Positions 8,896-17,846 of a stretch of DNA of 64,000 nt are shown one piece after another. The stretch spans positions 930,001 through 994,000 of the forward strand of contig NZ_CP011994.1 of assembly GCF_001632845.1 (NCBI RefSeq), given 5' to 3'. Numbering within the stretch: position 1 is the stretch's first letter; each line of letters opens with the position of its first letter. This DNA comes from Ectothiorhodospira sp. BSL-9. GTDB lineage: Bacteria > Pseudomonadota > Gammaproteobacteria > Ectothiorhodospirales > Ectothiorhodospiraceae. The notes under the pieces are model-generated. The model was not told where the DNA came from. It did not search any database and was given only the letters and a program-made list of their open reading frames with translations. A program made the translations under genes and the position numbers.

Positions 8896-10326
8896 ATGAT
8901 CCCACCCGCCACCCAGGACATGGCCCTCGGAATGCCCTCACAAATCCATGATGTCATCGTGATCGGTGGTGGCCTGGCTGCCCTGTGCGCAGCCATCTCC
9001 GCCCGTGAGCACGGGGCCACGGTGCAGATGGTGGACCGCGCGCCGGCCTATCAGCGGGGTGGCAACTCCCGCCACTCGCGCAACCTGCGCATTGCCCATG
9101 AAGCCCCCTCGGCCCTGTTTCCCGGTCGCTATACCGTGGAGGAGTTCATGGAGGACCTGCGTCAGACCAGCCAGGGGGGCTGTGACGAGGCGCTCACGCG
9201 CACCCTGGCCGAGGGCTCGCTGGAACTGCCGGCATGGTTGCAGGCCCAGGGGGTGCACTTCGAGCGCCCGGCCCAGGGCACCCTGCCCTGGTCGCGCAAG
9301 ACGGCCTTCTTCCTGGGGGGTGGGCGCAACATGATCAATGCGCTGTTTGGCCGTGCCGAGGCTCTGGGCGTGGATATCCGCCAGGACACGCGGGTGGAGG
9401 ATCTCGTCCTGGAAGACCGCGATCTGCATGAGATCCAGGCCCGGCAACAGGATCAACCGCTGACGCTGCGGGCCCGGCGCGTCATCGTCTGCAGCGGCGG
9501 CTACCAGGCCGACCGGGAGGCCCTGGCCGCGGCGCGGGGCGATGCGGCGCAAGACTTCATCATTCGCGGCAGTCCGCATGTACGGGGGGAGTTGCTGCTG
9601 TCACTGCTGCGGCAGGGGGCCGCACCCAGCGGTCAGCCCGGGGCCTGCCATCTGGTGGCGGTGAATGCCCGGTCACCCGATGCCGACGGCGGCATCGTCA
9701 CCCGGGTGGACGGCATGCCCTGGGGGCTGGTGGTGGACACCCAGGGGCATCGCTTTCGGGACGAGGGCGAGATCATCTCCCCCAGGCGCTATTCAGCCTG
9801 GGGGAGATGGGTGGCCGAGCGCCCCGATGCCCGGGCCCATCTGATCCTGGACGCACGCGGTCATGCCCGGGCACCCACATCCATCTACGCCCCGGTCGTG
9901 GCCCACACCCTGGAGGATCTGGCCATACAGCTGGGCATACCGCCCCAGAACCTGGCGGACACCGTCGGGCGTTATCACCAGTCCATAGTCCCCGGGGGGG
10001 ATGATCCGGAGACACACCACACCCAGGGCATGGAGCCCCCCAAGAGTCGCTGCGCCCTGCCCCTGTCGCAGCCGCCCTATTTTGCCCACACCATGGCCCC
10101 CGGTGTGACCTTCACCGGCCACGGTCTGAGCGTGGACACCTGTGGGCACATCCGCCGCAGTCGGGGCCCCACCTGTCAGACGCTGCTGGCCGCTGGCATG
10201 ATCATGTCGCCGGCGATCCTGGGCACCGGCTATGTGGCCGGCGCCGCGCTGACCATCGGCGCGGTCTTCGGTCGCATTGCCGGTGCAACGGCGGCATCGG
10301 GCTGTCCGATGGAGCAACATCATTGA
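8896..10326 (+). CDS. tcuA: FAD-dependent tricarballylate dehydrogenase-like flavoprotein TcuA
   Basis: A ~476-residue member of the succinate dehydrogenase/fumarate reductase flavoprotein superfamily. The N-terminal Rossmann motif is DVIVIGGGLAALCAA, followed by the TcuA-like GGNSRHSRNLRIAH and a C-terminal FAD loop ending LGTGYVAGAALTIGAVFGR. TcuA oxidises tricarballylate to cis-aconitate with TcuB re-oxidising FAD; a tcuB lies 4.2 kb downstream. The start is uncertain: the frame is open to ATG 8785, but residues before 8896 look non-homologous, and ATGs at 8920 and 8932 are also possible. None has a strong ribosome site. Substrate specificity is inferred only from family resemblance and the distant tcuB. 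Confidence 0.75.
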   Translation: MIPPATQDMALGMPSQIHDVIVIGGGLAALCAAISAREHGATVQMVDRAPAYQRGGNSRHSRNLRIAHEAPSALFPGRYTVEEFMEDLRQTSQGGCDEALTRTLAEGSLELPAWLQAQGVHFERPAQGTLPWSRKTAFFLGGGRNMINALFGRAEALGVDIRQDTRVEDLVLEDRDLHEIQARQQDQPLTLRARRVIVCSGGYQADREALAAARGDAAQDFIIRGSPHVRGELLLSLLRQGAAPSGQPGACHLVAVNARSPDADGGIVTRVDGMPWGLVVDTQGHRFRDEGEIISPRRYSAWGRWVAERPDARAHLILDARGHARAPTSIYAPVVAHTLEDLAIQLGIPPQNLADTVGRYHQSIVPGGDDPETHHTQGMEPPKSRCALPLSQPPYFAHTMAPGVTFTGHGLSVDTCGHIRRSRGPTCQTLLAAGMIMSPAILGTGYVAGAALTIGAVFGRIAGATAASGCPMEQHH

Positions 10327-10359
10327 TCACCAAAGACTCAGGGACATCATCACACCCCC

Positions 10360-11604
10360 ATGACTGACAACCACGACCCCATCTCCTCCCACAGCGATCT
10401 GTTCCCGCCGAGCCATATCGCCGCGCTGGAGCGGCTGAAGGCCTTTGTTCCCAGTGCCGGGCGGCACTACGCAGCACAGCGCAACCGGGACCCTGGGCCG
10501 GGCCAGCGCGACAACGTGTCGCTGCTGTCGCCTTATATCCGGCACCGAGTCCTGAGCGAACATCAGGTCATCGAGGCCGTGCTGCAACGGCACTCCCCCG
10601 AGGCGGCCGAAAAGTTCGTACAGGAGGTGTTCTGGCGCACCTACTGGAAGGGCTGGCTACAGATGCGCCCGCAGGTCTGGCGGGCGTTCCTGCGGGAACA
10701 GGCTGAAGATCGCAAGCGTATGGAAGAAGACACCGCCCTGCAGGCGGCAGTCACCGCAGCCGAGGAGGGGCGCAGCGGGGTGGAGGGATTCGATGACTGG
10801 GCCCGCGAACTGGTACACACCGGCTATCTGCACAATCACGCGCGCATGTGGTTCGCCTCCATCTGGATCTTCACCCTCGAGCTGCCGTGGACGCTGGGGG
10901 CCGACTTCTTTCTTCGGCACCTGCGCGATGCCGACCCGGCATCCAACACCCTGGGTTGGCGATGGATCGCCGGCATTCAGACGCCGGGCAAGACCTACCT
11001 CGCCCGTGCTGACAACATTGCCCGCTTTACCGACAATCGCTTCCAGCCAGCCAACCTGGCCGCCGAGGCCCTCCCGATTCGGGAGGAGTCACCCCCTCCG
11101 CCCGCGCCCCTGCCAGCGCTGCGAACACTGCCCCCTGGGCAGCGCGTGCTGCTGTTGCTCCATGGCGACGACCTGAGCGGTCAGGAGGTGTTGCCCGCCA
11201 AGGTGGATGTAGGCGGAATTGCCGTTGCCCGGCAGGGTCATCCCGACAACCCTTGGCCTTTCGGTGGGGCGACCGCCAGCTGGTTTGCGGCGCTGGCCGA
11301 GGATGCCGCGCAACGGGCCAGCAACACCCTGCAACAACCGGCAAGCGTACTGTCCCACCTGGATGCCGACAGCCTGCGCGAGGCCTGCACCCTTGCTGAG
11401 GTCCGCGTGATCGCCACACCCGAAGCACCGGTCGGGCCGATTGCCGATGCGCTTGAGCGTATCGCCGGGGAGTTGGAGGCAGACGGGATTGAACTCATCC
11501 CCTTGCGCCGCGAATGGGACGAACTGGCCTGGCCGCACGCAACCCACGGGTTCTTCCGCTTCAAGCGCCAGATCCCCGAGTTGCTGGTTCGGAGCGGTCT
11601 GTAG
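10360..11604 (+). CDS. FAD-binding-domain photolyase-like protein with reversed domain order
   Basis: A 414-residue protein. Residues ~45-240 match the FAD-binding helical domain of photolyases: NVSLLSPYIRHRVLSE, EVFWRTYWKGWLQMRP, YLHNHARMWFASIWIFTLELPW, and GWRWIAGIQTPGKTYLARADNI. The antenna-type alpha/beta domain normally precedes this domain but is absent at the N-terminus. Instead, residues ~260-410 form an alpha/beta segment (RVLLLLHGDDLSGQEVL ... VRVIATPEAPVGPIADALE) that looks Rossmann-like. The order is therefore C-domain first. It starts 33 bp after tcuA in the same direction, probably co-transcribed, with no clear ribosome site. The function, whether light-dependent repair, sensing or another flavin role, is unknown. 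Confidence 0.75.
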   Translation: MTDNHDPISSHSDLFPPSHIAALERLKAFVPSAGRHYAAQRNRDPGPGQRDNVSLLSPYIRHRVLSEHQVIEAVLQRHSPEAAEKFVQEVFWRTYWKGWLQMRPQVWRAFLREQAEDRKRMEEDTALQAAVTAAEEGRSGVEGFDDWARELVHTGYLHNHARMWFASIWIFTLELPWTLGADFFLRHLRDADPASNTLGWRWIAGIQTPGKTYLARADNIARFTDNRFQPANLAAEALPIREESPPPPAPLPALRTLPPGQRVLLLLHGDDLSGQEVLPAKVDVGGIAVARQGHPDNPWPFGGATASWFAALAEDAAQRASNTLQQPASVLSHLDADSLREACTLAEVRVIATPEAPVGPIADALERIAGELEADGIELIPLRREWDELAWPHATHGFFRFKRQIPELLVRSGL

Positions 11605-11741
11605 GAGGGTCGACGCAGCCTCACCAGGCGACGGCAGACGGCCGGCCGATCGACGATAGCACGCGGTAGACTTTCGGGTCCGGCTGGGCCACGATCGTAG
11701 CGATCGCATGGTACTTTGGTCGACACCTGGACAACATCATC

Positions 11742-11942
11742 ATGGAGTGCGTGAGATGCGGCGGTACATTCGATGGAGCGGGTGATGAAACCCTGGAATC
11801 CATGCTCAAGCGCGCCGACCGTGCCCTGTATCGTGCCAAGGCCGAAGGCCGTAACCGCATCGTTGCTGATGGCGAACAGCTCGAACCTGCCGCACCCAGA
11901 CTGCAACAGAAGGCCACGCAGCGTGCTAGGAACGGCCTATAG
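11742..11942 (+). pseudogene. Remnant of a GGDEF diguanylate cyclase (C-terminal end only)
   Basis: A 66-residue frame containing LKRADRALYRAKAEGRNRI, the highly conserved C-terminal helix of GGDEF domains. The GGDEF motif itself and the rest of the enzyme are missing. Upstream sequence back to 11605 shows no matching frame, so this is a truncated relic, not a short functional gene. It overlaps the 3' end of the convergent methyltransferase gene by 17 bp. Confidence 0.7.
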
Positions 11943-12540
11943 GGCGGGCCACAACAAGGCAGGATGTCCGATTCCCATGCCGGGACAGCACCGTGAACTC
12001 GTCCACCTCCAGCCCGGCGCTGCGAATATGGGCTTCCAGATCTTCCCGGTAGGTGACCCGCCCGAAATCGATGCTGGTCAGGCGTCTGAGTAACGGTTTG
12101 AAGGTTTCCATCCAGCGCGAGCGACGCACCTGGATGGTCTGGGTGAAGAAAATGCGCCCGCCGGGATTCAGCAAATCGCAGCAATGCCGCAGGGCCTTTT
12201 CGGGATCGGGCAGGAGCATGAAGCTGGCGGAGAAGTACACGGCGTCATACGGCCCACCCTGATGCGCGTATACCGATTCGAGCCGTACCTGAATCTGATC
12301 CTCCACAGGCGACCCCTGCAGCCGCCTGTGGGCGCGCTTCACATAGTCGCCATCAATGTCGATGCCCACCACGCTCAGCGCCTTGACCTTCACCCGTTCG
12401 GCGTTGGCCATCAGCGCGCCCGCCGTGCCGACGCCCACATCCAGGAGTGCCGCCCCCTCCGGCATCCGCTCCAGCACCTCGGCATACCAGCGCGAGGTGA
12501 GCTGAAGGATCAATCTGTCGTAGATCATGCCTCGAATCAT
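11926..12540 (-). CDS. Class I SAM-dependent methyltransferase
   Basis: A 204-residue Rossmann methyltransferase. Motif I is LLDVGVGTAGALM, motif II VVGIDIDGDYVKRA, and post-II YDAVYFSASFMLLPDPEKAL, then LLNPGGRIFFTQTI, all as in small-molecule methyltransferases (Methyltransf_11/25). ATG 12540 is preferred because GGAGG lies 4-5 nt upstream; extension to 12639 would overlap the divergent transporter. The substrate is unknown. It is divergent from the SLC13 gene with ~97 bp between starts, and its 3' end runs into the GGDEF relic. Confidence 0.85.
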   Translation of the reverse strand: MIRGMIYDRLILQLTSRWYAEVLERMPEGAALLDVGVGTAGALMANAERVKVKALSVVGIDIDGDYVKRAHRRLQGSPVEDQIQVRLESVYAHQGGPYDAVYFSASFMLLPDPEKALRHCCDLLNPGGRIFFTQTIQVRRSRWMETFKPLLRRLTSIDFGRVTYREDLEAHIRSAGLEVDEFTVLSRHGNRTSCLVVARPIGRS

Positions 12541-12637
12541 GAGTCCTCCACTCGTCGATGCCGATTTCACGCAGGGATTCGGATATCGTAATAGTCTACG
12601 ATTCGTGAGCTCCGAAAAACCAAGGACTGAACGGACC

Positions 12638-14518
12638 ATGACCCAGGATCAATGGCTTATTCTAACCATCCTCACCGCGACGGTCGCCATGTTCCTGTGG
12701 GGCCGCTGGCGCCACGACATGGTGGCGGCGGGCGCCCTGCTGGCCTGCGTGGTGGCGGGTCTGGTGCCCACCGGCGAGGCATTCGCCGGGTTCGGCCACC
12801 CAGCGGTGGTCACGGTGGCCTGTGTGCTGGTGCTCAGTCGCGGCCTGCAGATCTCGGGGGCAGTGGATGTGCTGGCACGCAACGTGTTGCCGGCCCAGTC
12901 CGGGCGCGTGCTCAGCCTCATGGCACTCATGGGCCTTGGGGCCTTCCTGTCGGGCTTCATGAACAATGTTGGCGCCATGGCGCTGCTGATGCCGGTGGCA
13001 ATCCACCTGGCACAGCGGCTCGAACTCACCCCCGGGCAGGTGCTCATGCCACTGGCCTTCGGCACCATTCTCGGGGGCATGACCACGCTGATCGGCACCC
13101 CGCCCAACCTGATTGTGTCCGGCTTTCGTGCCGAAGCCGGGCTGGGCAGCTTTGCCATGTTCGACTTCACGCCGATCGGCCTGGCTGTGGCGTTGGTGGG
13201 GGTGCTGTTCGTCGCCCTTGTCGGCTGGCGACTGGTACCGGCGCGCAAACAATCAGGCATTGAAGGTTTCGAGTCCGGCGCCTACATCACCGAGGTGCGG
13301 GTACTGGAAGACAGCAAGGCCGCGGGCATGCGGCTGCGGGAGATCGAAGACGAACTCGCCGATGTGGATGCGCAGATCATCGGCATGGTGCAAAAGGAGG
13401 TGCGGCTCATTGCCGCCAACCCGGGGCGCATGGTGCATGCCGGCGACATCCTGATGATCGAGGCCGAGGCCGAATCCCTCAAGGATGTGCTGTCCATTCT
13501 CGGTTTGAAGCTGGAAGAAGAGGTGAAGCCCGAGAAGGATGAGGCCCCCGAAGAGGATGAAAAGACGGGTGCCACCGCCTCCAGGAACGAGGATTCGGAC
13601 AAATCCGCCAAGCAGGAAGACGGCGATGAGGCCGAGGCCGCCGAAGCCTCGTTGAAGTCCGGCGATGTGGTGCTGATGGAACTGGCCGTGCTGCCCAACT
13701 CACCCCTGGCGGGGCGCTCGGCCAGCGACATCCTCCTGCGCACGCGCTATGGGGTCAACCTGCTTGCCCTGTCCCGGGAGGGCAAGCGCTCCATGAAACG
13801 GCTGCGTTCCATGGCCTTCCAGTCCGGGGACCTGTTGCTGATGCAGGGCCCGCCTGAGTCCATCTCCGAGTTTGCCTCCGACAATGCCTGCGTGCCCCTG
13901 GCCGAGCGTGAGCTGCGCATCCCCAACAAGCGCAAGATCTGGGAGGCCAGTCTGATCATGCTGTTCGCCATCGGCGGCGCCGCCTTCGGGTTATTGCCGG
14001 CGGCGGTGGCCTTCGCCATCGGCGTGCTGGCTTCCATGGCCCTGCGCACCGTGCCGCCACAGCAGGTGTACCATGCCATCGACTGGCCGGTGATCGTGTT
14101 GCTGGGCGCCCTGATACCGGTGGCGGGTGCCATGGCGAGCACCGGCACCGCTGACCTGATCGCTCGTTTCATGATCGAGAATGTGGCGCAGGGTCATGCC
14201 GTGGTCGGGCTGGCGCTGATCCTGGTGGTCACCATGTTCCTGTCCGACCTGATGAACAATGCTGCCACCGCCGCGGTGATGTGCCCCATTGCCATCGGCA
14301 CCGCCGCCGCGCTGGGCGTAAGCCCCGACTCCTTTCTGATGGCGGTGGCCATTGGCGCCTCCTGCGCCTTCCTTACACCCATCGGCCATCAGAACAACAC
14401 CCTGATCCTTGGCCCGGGAGGGTTTCGGTTCAGCGACTACTGGAAGCTGGGTCTGCCGCTTGAGATCCTCGTGGTGGCCATCTCCGTGCCGCTGCTGCTG
14501 GTGGTGTGGCCGCTTTAA
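12638..14518 (+). CDS. SLC13-family (divalent anion/Na+) permease with two TrkA-C domains
   Basis: A 626-residue inner-membrane transporter. N-terminal helices contain GFMNNVGAMALLMPVAIHLA and GTILGGMTTLIGTPPNLI, the first SLC13 repeat. Helices after ~residue 430 contain the second repeat (FLSDLMNNAATAAVMCPIAI; ASCAFLTPIGHQNN). Between them are two RCK_C/TrkA-C domains (~residues 210-290 and 340-420) separated by a ~55-residue strongly acidic linker of Glu/Asp/Lys. The chosen ATG follows AAGGA by 11 nt; upstream in-frame ATGs lie in the divergent promoter. Its stop overlaps the tcuB start (TAATG). That coupling suggests a di- or tricarboxylate such as tricarballylate or citrate as substrate; this is inference. 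Confidence 0.87.
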   Translation: MTQDQWLILTILTATVAMFLWGRWRHDMVAAGALLACVVAGLVPTGEAFAGFGHPAVVTVACVLVLSRGLQISGAVDVLARNVLPAQSGRVLSLMALMGLGAFLSGFMNNVGAMALLMPVAIHLAQRLELTPGQVLMPLAFGTILGGMTTLIGTPPNLIVSGFRAEAGLGSFAMFDFTPIGLAVALVGVLFVALVGWRLVPARKQSGIEGFESGAYITEVRVLEDSKAAGMRLREIEDELADVDAQIIGMVQKEVRLIAANPGRMVHAGDILMIEAEAESLKDVLSILGLKLEEEVKPEKDEAPEEDEKTGATASRNEDSDKSAKQEDGDEAEAAEASLKSGDVVLMELAVLPNSPLAGRSASDILLRTRYGVNLLALSREGKRSMKRLRSMAFQSGDLLLMQGPPESISEFASDNACVPLAERELRIPNKRKIWEASLIMLFAIGGAAFGLLPAAVAFAIGVLASMALRTVPPQQVYHAIDWPVIVLLGALIPVAGAMASTGTADLIARFMIENVAQGHAVVGLALILVVTMFLSDLMNNAATAAVMCPIAIGTAAALGVSPDSFLMAVAIGASCAFLTPIGHQNNTLILGPGGFRFSDYWKLGLPLEILVVAISVPLLLVVWPL

Positions 14519-15654
14519 TGGGGAGGAAAGCCTTGCAACAGCCCGAACCCGAACACGACGCCGAACCCCGCCGGGTGATGCAGTTGTGCAATGTGTGCAG
14601 CTTCTGCACCGGCCTGTGCGACGTGTTCCCCGCCTCGGAACGCAGGCCGGACCTTGACGATGCCGATCTGGACTACCTGGCCAACCTGTGCCACAACTGC
14701 CGGGCCTGCTGGTATGCCTGTCAGTATGCGCCGCCCCATGAGTTCGCCATCAATGTGCCAGCCACCCTGGCCCGTCGCCGCACGCAGAGTTACCGGCGTT
14801 ACGCCTGGCCACGACCCCTGGCCGCCCTGCTGGCCCGTAGCGGGCTGGCCACCACGCTGGTCAGCCTGGGCGCCACGCTGCTCATCCCCCTGCTCACCCT
14901 GCTGCTGGTGCCCTTCGACACCCTGTTTGCCACCCACCAGGCCGAAGGTGCGTTCTATGAGGTCATCCCCTGGGGCGTGATGAGCGCGGTGGCCGCCCTT
15001 ACCTTGGGGTTCTCCGTGCTGGCGGTGATCGTGAGCGTGATGCGCTACTGGCGGGACATCAGCACCCCGGGACCGCCGGCCATTCGGGTATGGCGCGCCC
15101 TGCCCGCCGCTGCCCGCGATCTGTTCACCCTGCGTAACCTGGATGGAGGCGGGGGAGGCTGCAACGACCGCGATCATCGGTTCAGTCAGGTCCGGCGACG
15201 CTTTCATCACGCCCTGTTCTATGGCTTTCTGCTCTGCCTGGCGGCCACCACCGTGGCTGCGGGCTATCACCACTTTCTTGAGTGGCAGGCCCCCTACCCC
15301 TTCTTCAGCCTGCCCAACCTGCTGGGTACCGTGGGCGGAATAGGCATGATGGTGGGCGCCACGGGCCTGGTATGGGTGAAATGGGGGGCCGATCCGGAAC
15401 CCACCGCCACCGAGACCCTGCCCGCCGACTACGCGCTCCTGGTACTGCTGTTTGCCACCGCCGCCACGGGCCTGATCCTCATGGCCCTGCGGGAGACCCC
15501 TGCCATGGGTCTGTTGCTGGCCTTGCACCTGGGCACGGTGCTGGGGTTCTTCTTGATGATCCCCTACAGCAAGTTTGTGCATGGCGCCTACCGGGGGGCC
15601 GCCCTGCTGCAGGCCGCCCGGGAACGACCCGGCCACCGAAGCATTGCCCAGTGA
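14518..15654 (+). CDS. tcuB: Tricarballylate utilization 4Fe-4S membrane protein TcuB (CitB-like)
   Basis: A 378-residue protein. Two N-terminal cysteine clusters (LCNVCSFCTGLCDVFP and LCHNCRACWYACQYAPPHEF) bind 4Fe-4S centres. They are followed by about six transmembrane helices with heme-type histidines (RRRFHHALFYGF; GYHHFLEW). This is the TcuB/CitB layout. It re-oxidises the TcuA flavin by passing electrons to the membrane quinone pool. The start ATG shares a base with the transporter stop, so the pair is translationally coupled. tcuA is not adjacent but 4.2 kb upstream, with four unrelated or broken genes between. Confidence 0.88.
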   Translation: MGRKALQQPEPEHDAEPRRVMQLCNVCSFCTGLCDVFPASERRPDLDDADLDYLANLCHNCRACWYACQYAPPHEFAINVPATLARRRTQSYRRYAWPRPLAALLARSGLATTLVSLGATLLIPLLTLLLVPFDTLFATHQAEGAFYEVIPWGVMSAVAALTLGFSVLAVIVSVMRYWRDISTPGPPAIRVWRALPAAARDLFTLRNLDGGGGGCNDRDHRFSQVRRRFHHALFYGFLLCLAATTVAAGYHHFLEWQAPYPFFSLPNLLGTVGGIGMMVGATGLVWVKWGADPEPTATETLPADYALLVLLFATAATGLILMALRETPAMGLLLALHLGTVLGFFLMIPYSKFVHGAYRGAALLQAARERPGHRSIAQ

Positions 15655-15749
15655 CGGGCCTGGGTTTAGAGTCGGGGGGTATGAGCGAATCCGCGCCGCA
15701 AGGGATGCAGGCGGTGATCGGGAGAGACGACAAACAAGGAGGTTGAACC

Positions 15750-16421
15750 ATGCGAATCACCGACTGGCCCGCCAGTGAGCGGCCCCGGGAAAAACTGCTG
15801 GGCCAGGGCCCCGAGACCCTGTCCGATGCGGAACTGCTGGCCATTTTCCTGCGCACCGGCGTGAGTGGCCTGACCGCCGTGGATCTGGCCCGGGACCTGC
15901 TCAACCGCTTCGGCGGGCTCAGGCCGCTGCTGCAGGCAGACATCAAGGACTTCTGCAGCGCCCGGGGCCTGGGCGAGGCCAAGTATGCCCAGTTGCAGGC
16001 GGTACTGGAGATGGGTCGCCGGCACCTGTCCGAAACCCTCAAGCGGGGCGATGCGATCACCAGCCCGGAGCACACCCGCCGTTACCTGGCAGCACGGCTC
16101 AGGGACTACCCCTTCGAGGTCTTTGCCTGCGTGTTCCTGGACAACCGCCACCGGGTGCTGGCCTTCGAGGAGCTGTTTCGTGGCACCATTGACGGGGCCA
16201 GCGTTCACCCCCGGGAGGTGGTGCGCCGGGCCCTTCACCATAATGCAGCCGCCCTGATTCTGGCCCACAATCATCCCTCGGGCATTGCCGAACCCTCCCG
16301 CGCCGACCAGAGCATCACCGAACGTCTGCGCGATGCCCTGGGGCTGGTGGATGTGCGCGTGCTGGATCACATCATCGTCGGCGATGAACTGGTATCGTTC
16401 GCGGAGCGAGGGTTGATATGA
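15750..16421 (+). CDS. radC: RadC family JAB-domain protein
   Basis: A 223-residue protein. The N-terminal helix-hairpin-helix region reads [20 protein letters not shown]. The C-terminal JAB/MPN+ metalloprotease-like domain carries [19 protein letters not shown] and the metal-site HNHPSG, followed by the Asp of PSRADQ. Length and motifs are standard for RadC. The true molecular role is unclear, since the classical DNA-repair assignment in E. coli has been withdrawn. AAGGAGG lies 6 nt before the ATG. The 3' end overlaps the carotenoid oxygenase gene by 4 nt (ATGA). Confidence 0.92.
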   Translation: MRITDWPASERPREKLLGQGPETLSDAELLAIFLRTGVSGLTAVDLARDLLNRFGGLRPLLQADIKDFCSARGLGEAKYAQLQAVLEMGRRHLSETLKRGDAITSPEHTRRYLAARLRDYPFEVFACVFLDNRHRVLAFEELFRGTIDGASVHPREVVRRALHHNAAALILAHNHPSGIAEPSRADQSITERLRDALGLVDVRVLDHIIVGDELVSFAERGLI

Positions 16422-17839
16422 ACGCAAGGGTTGGCTATCACCTGGGCCTCACCTCCCAGGGCCGGGAACTGGAACAGACGGCCCTGCCCCTGCGCGGGCA
16501 ACTGCCCGACTGGCTCAAGGGCGTGCTGCTGCGCAATGGCCCGGGCCTGTTCGAGGTGGGTGGTTACCGCTGCCGGCACTGGTTCGACGGCCTGGCCATG
16601 CTGCAGGCATTCATCCTGCGGGACGGTCGCGTGGGGTTTCGTAACCGGCACCTGCTCACCCGCACCCTGGAGCAGGCCCGACGCAGCGGACGCATTGAAG
16701 GCTCGGGATTTGCCACCGACACCAACCGCTCCGTGCTCAAGCGCCTGCGGGGCATGATCCGCCCCAACCTCACCGACAACGCCAATGTGAGCATCGCCCA
16801 CCTGGCGGGACAGCCCGTGTGCCTCACCGAAACGCCCCTGCCCATGGCGTTCGACGCCCACACCCTGGAGACCCGGGGCATCCTGCCCTTCACGGACAAC
16901 ACCACGCTGCACATGAGCACCGCGCATCCAGTGGCGGATCACCACGGCGGCGATCTCTATGGCTTCGGCATACAGTTCGCGCTCACCAGCCAGTACCTGC
17001 TGTACCGCATCCCGGCAGGCAGCCGCCGGCGCCGCATTCTCGCACGGCTGCCGGTGAAGACCCCGGCCTACATGCACAGCTTTGCGGTCACCGAGCATCA
17101 TGTGATCCTCAGCGAGTTTCCCCTGGTGATCCGCCCTGTGGATATGCAGATCACGGGACGGCCCTTCATCGAGAACTTCCGCTGGGAGCCGGAGAGGGGC
17201 ACCCGGTTCCAGGTCTTCGACAAGCACCGCGGCACCCACCTGGGCACGTGTGTGGGCGAGCCCTGTTTTGCCTTCCACCATATCAATGCCTTCGAGGATC
17301 AGGCCGGCCGCCTGCGGGTGGACCTGGCCGCCTACCCCGACGACGACGTGATCCGCCGACTCTATCTGGAGCCGCTGCGCCGGGGCTGGCGGGAGCCCGC
17401 CTGCGGGGAGGCATGGCGCTTCACGCTGGATTTACAAAAGGGCACGGCAGAGTGCACCCGGCTCGCTGAGCGCGGCCTGGAATTACCCCGCATCCATGGC
17501 GATCGCTGTAGCGGGCGGGACTATCGCTATGTGTACGGCACGGGCAACCACGTGCCCGGCGCGCTCACCGATGAACTGGTGAAGCTGGATGTCAGCCAGG
17601 GCACCCACCAGGTCTGGAGCGAGACGGACTGCTACCCCGGCGAAGCTGTGTTCGTACCCAGACCAGAGGCCACGGACGAGGATGATGGCGTGCTGCTGAG
17701 CGTGATCCTGGAGGCCGACACCGGCACCAGCAGCCTGCTGATCCTGGACGCCCGCAGCCTGGAGGAGCGGGCCCGGGCCACCCTGCCCTTTCATCTGCCG
17801 TTTGGCTTTCATGGGGAGTTCCTGCCCGATCAGGGATAG
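16418..17839 (+). CDS. Carotenoid oxygenase (RPE65/CCD) family protein
   Basis: A 473-residue non-heme Fe(II) oxygenase of the seven-bladed propeller family. The N-terminus has [20 protein letters not shown], then HWFDGLAML. Candidate iron ligands are the histidines in [33 protein letters not shown] and the C-terminal FGFHGEFLP. Members cleave carotenoid or related double bonds; the substrate cannot be read here. It is translationally coupled to radC by an ATGA overlap, an odd partnership probably reflecting operon packing. It converges on the cls gene with only 7 bp between. Confidence 0.9.
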   Translation: MNARVGYHLGLTSQGRELEQTALPLRGQLPDWLKGVLLRNGPGLFEVGGYRCRHWFDGLAMLQAFILRDGRVGFRNRHLLTRTLEQARRSGRIEGSGFATDTNRSVLKRLRGMIRPNLTDNANVSIAHLAGQPVCLTETPLPMAFDAHTLETRGILPFTDNTTLHMSTAHPVADHHGGDLYGFGIQFALTSQYLLYRIPAGSRRRRILARLPVKTPAYMHSFAVTEHHVILSEFPLVIRPVDMQITGRPFIENFRWEPERGTRFQVFDKHRGTHLGTCVGEPCFAFHHINAFEDQAGRLRVDLAAYPDDDVIRRLYLEPLRRGWREPACGEAWRFTLDLQKGTAECTRLAERGLELPRIHGDRCSGRDYRYVYGTGNHVPGALTDELVKLDVSQGTHQVWSETDCYPGEAVFVPRPEATDEDDGVLLSVILEADTGTSSLLILDARSLEERARATLPFHLPFGFHGEFLPDQG

Positions 17840-17846
17840 GGCCCGG

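Noticed and set aside
11742-11942. A small intact gene
   Set aside because: It contains only the last conserved helix of a GGDEF domain and no active site, so it is listed as a relic.
14515-15636. A 373-residue open frame opposite tcuB
   Set aside because: Its composition (Gly/Gln/His repeats) is that of antisense GC-rich DNA, while the plus strand carries clear Fe-S and membrane motifs.
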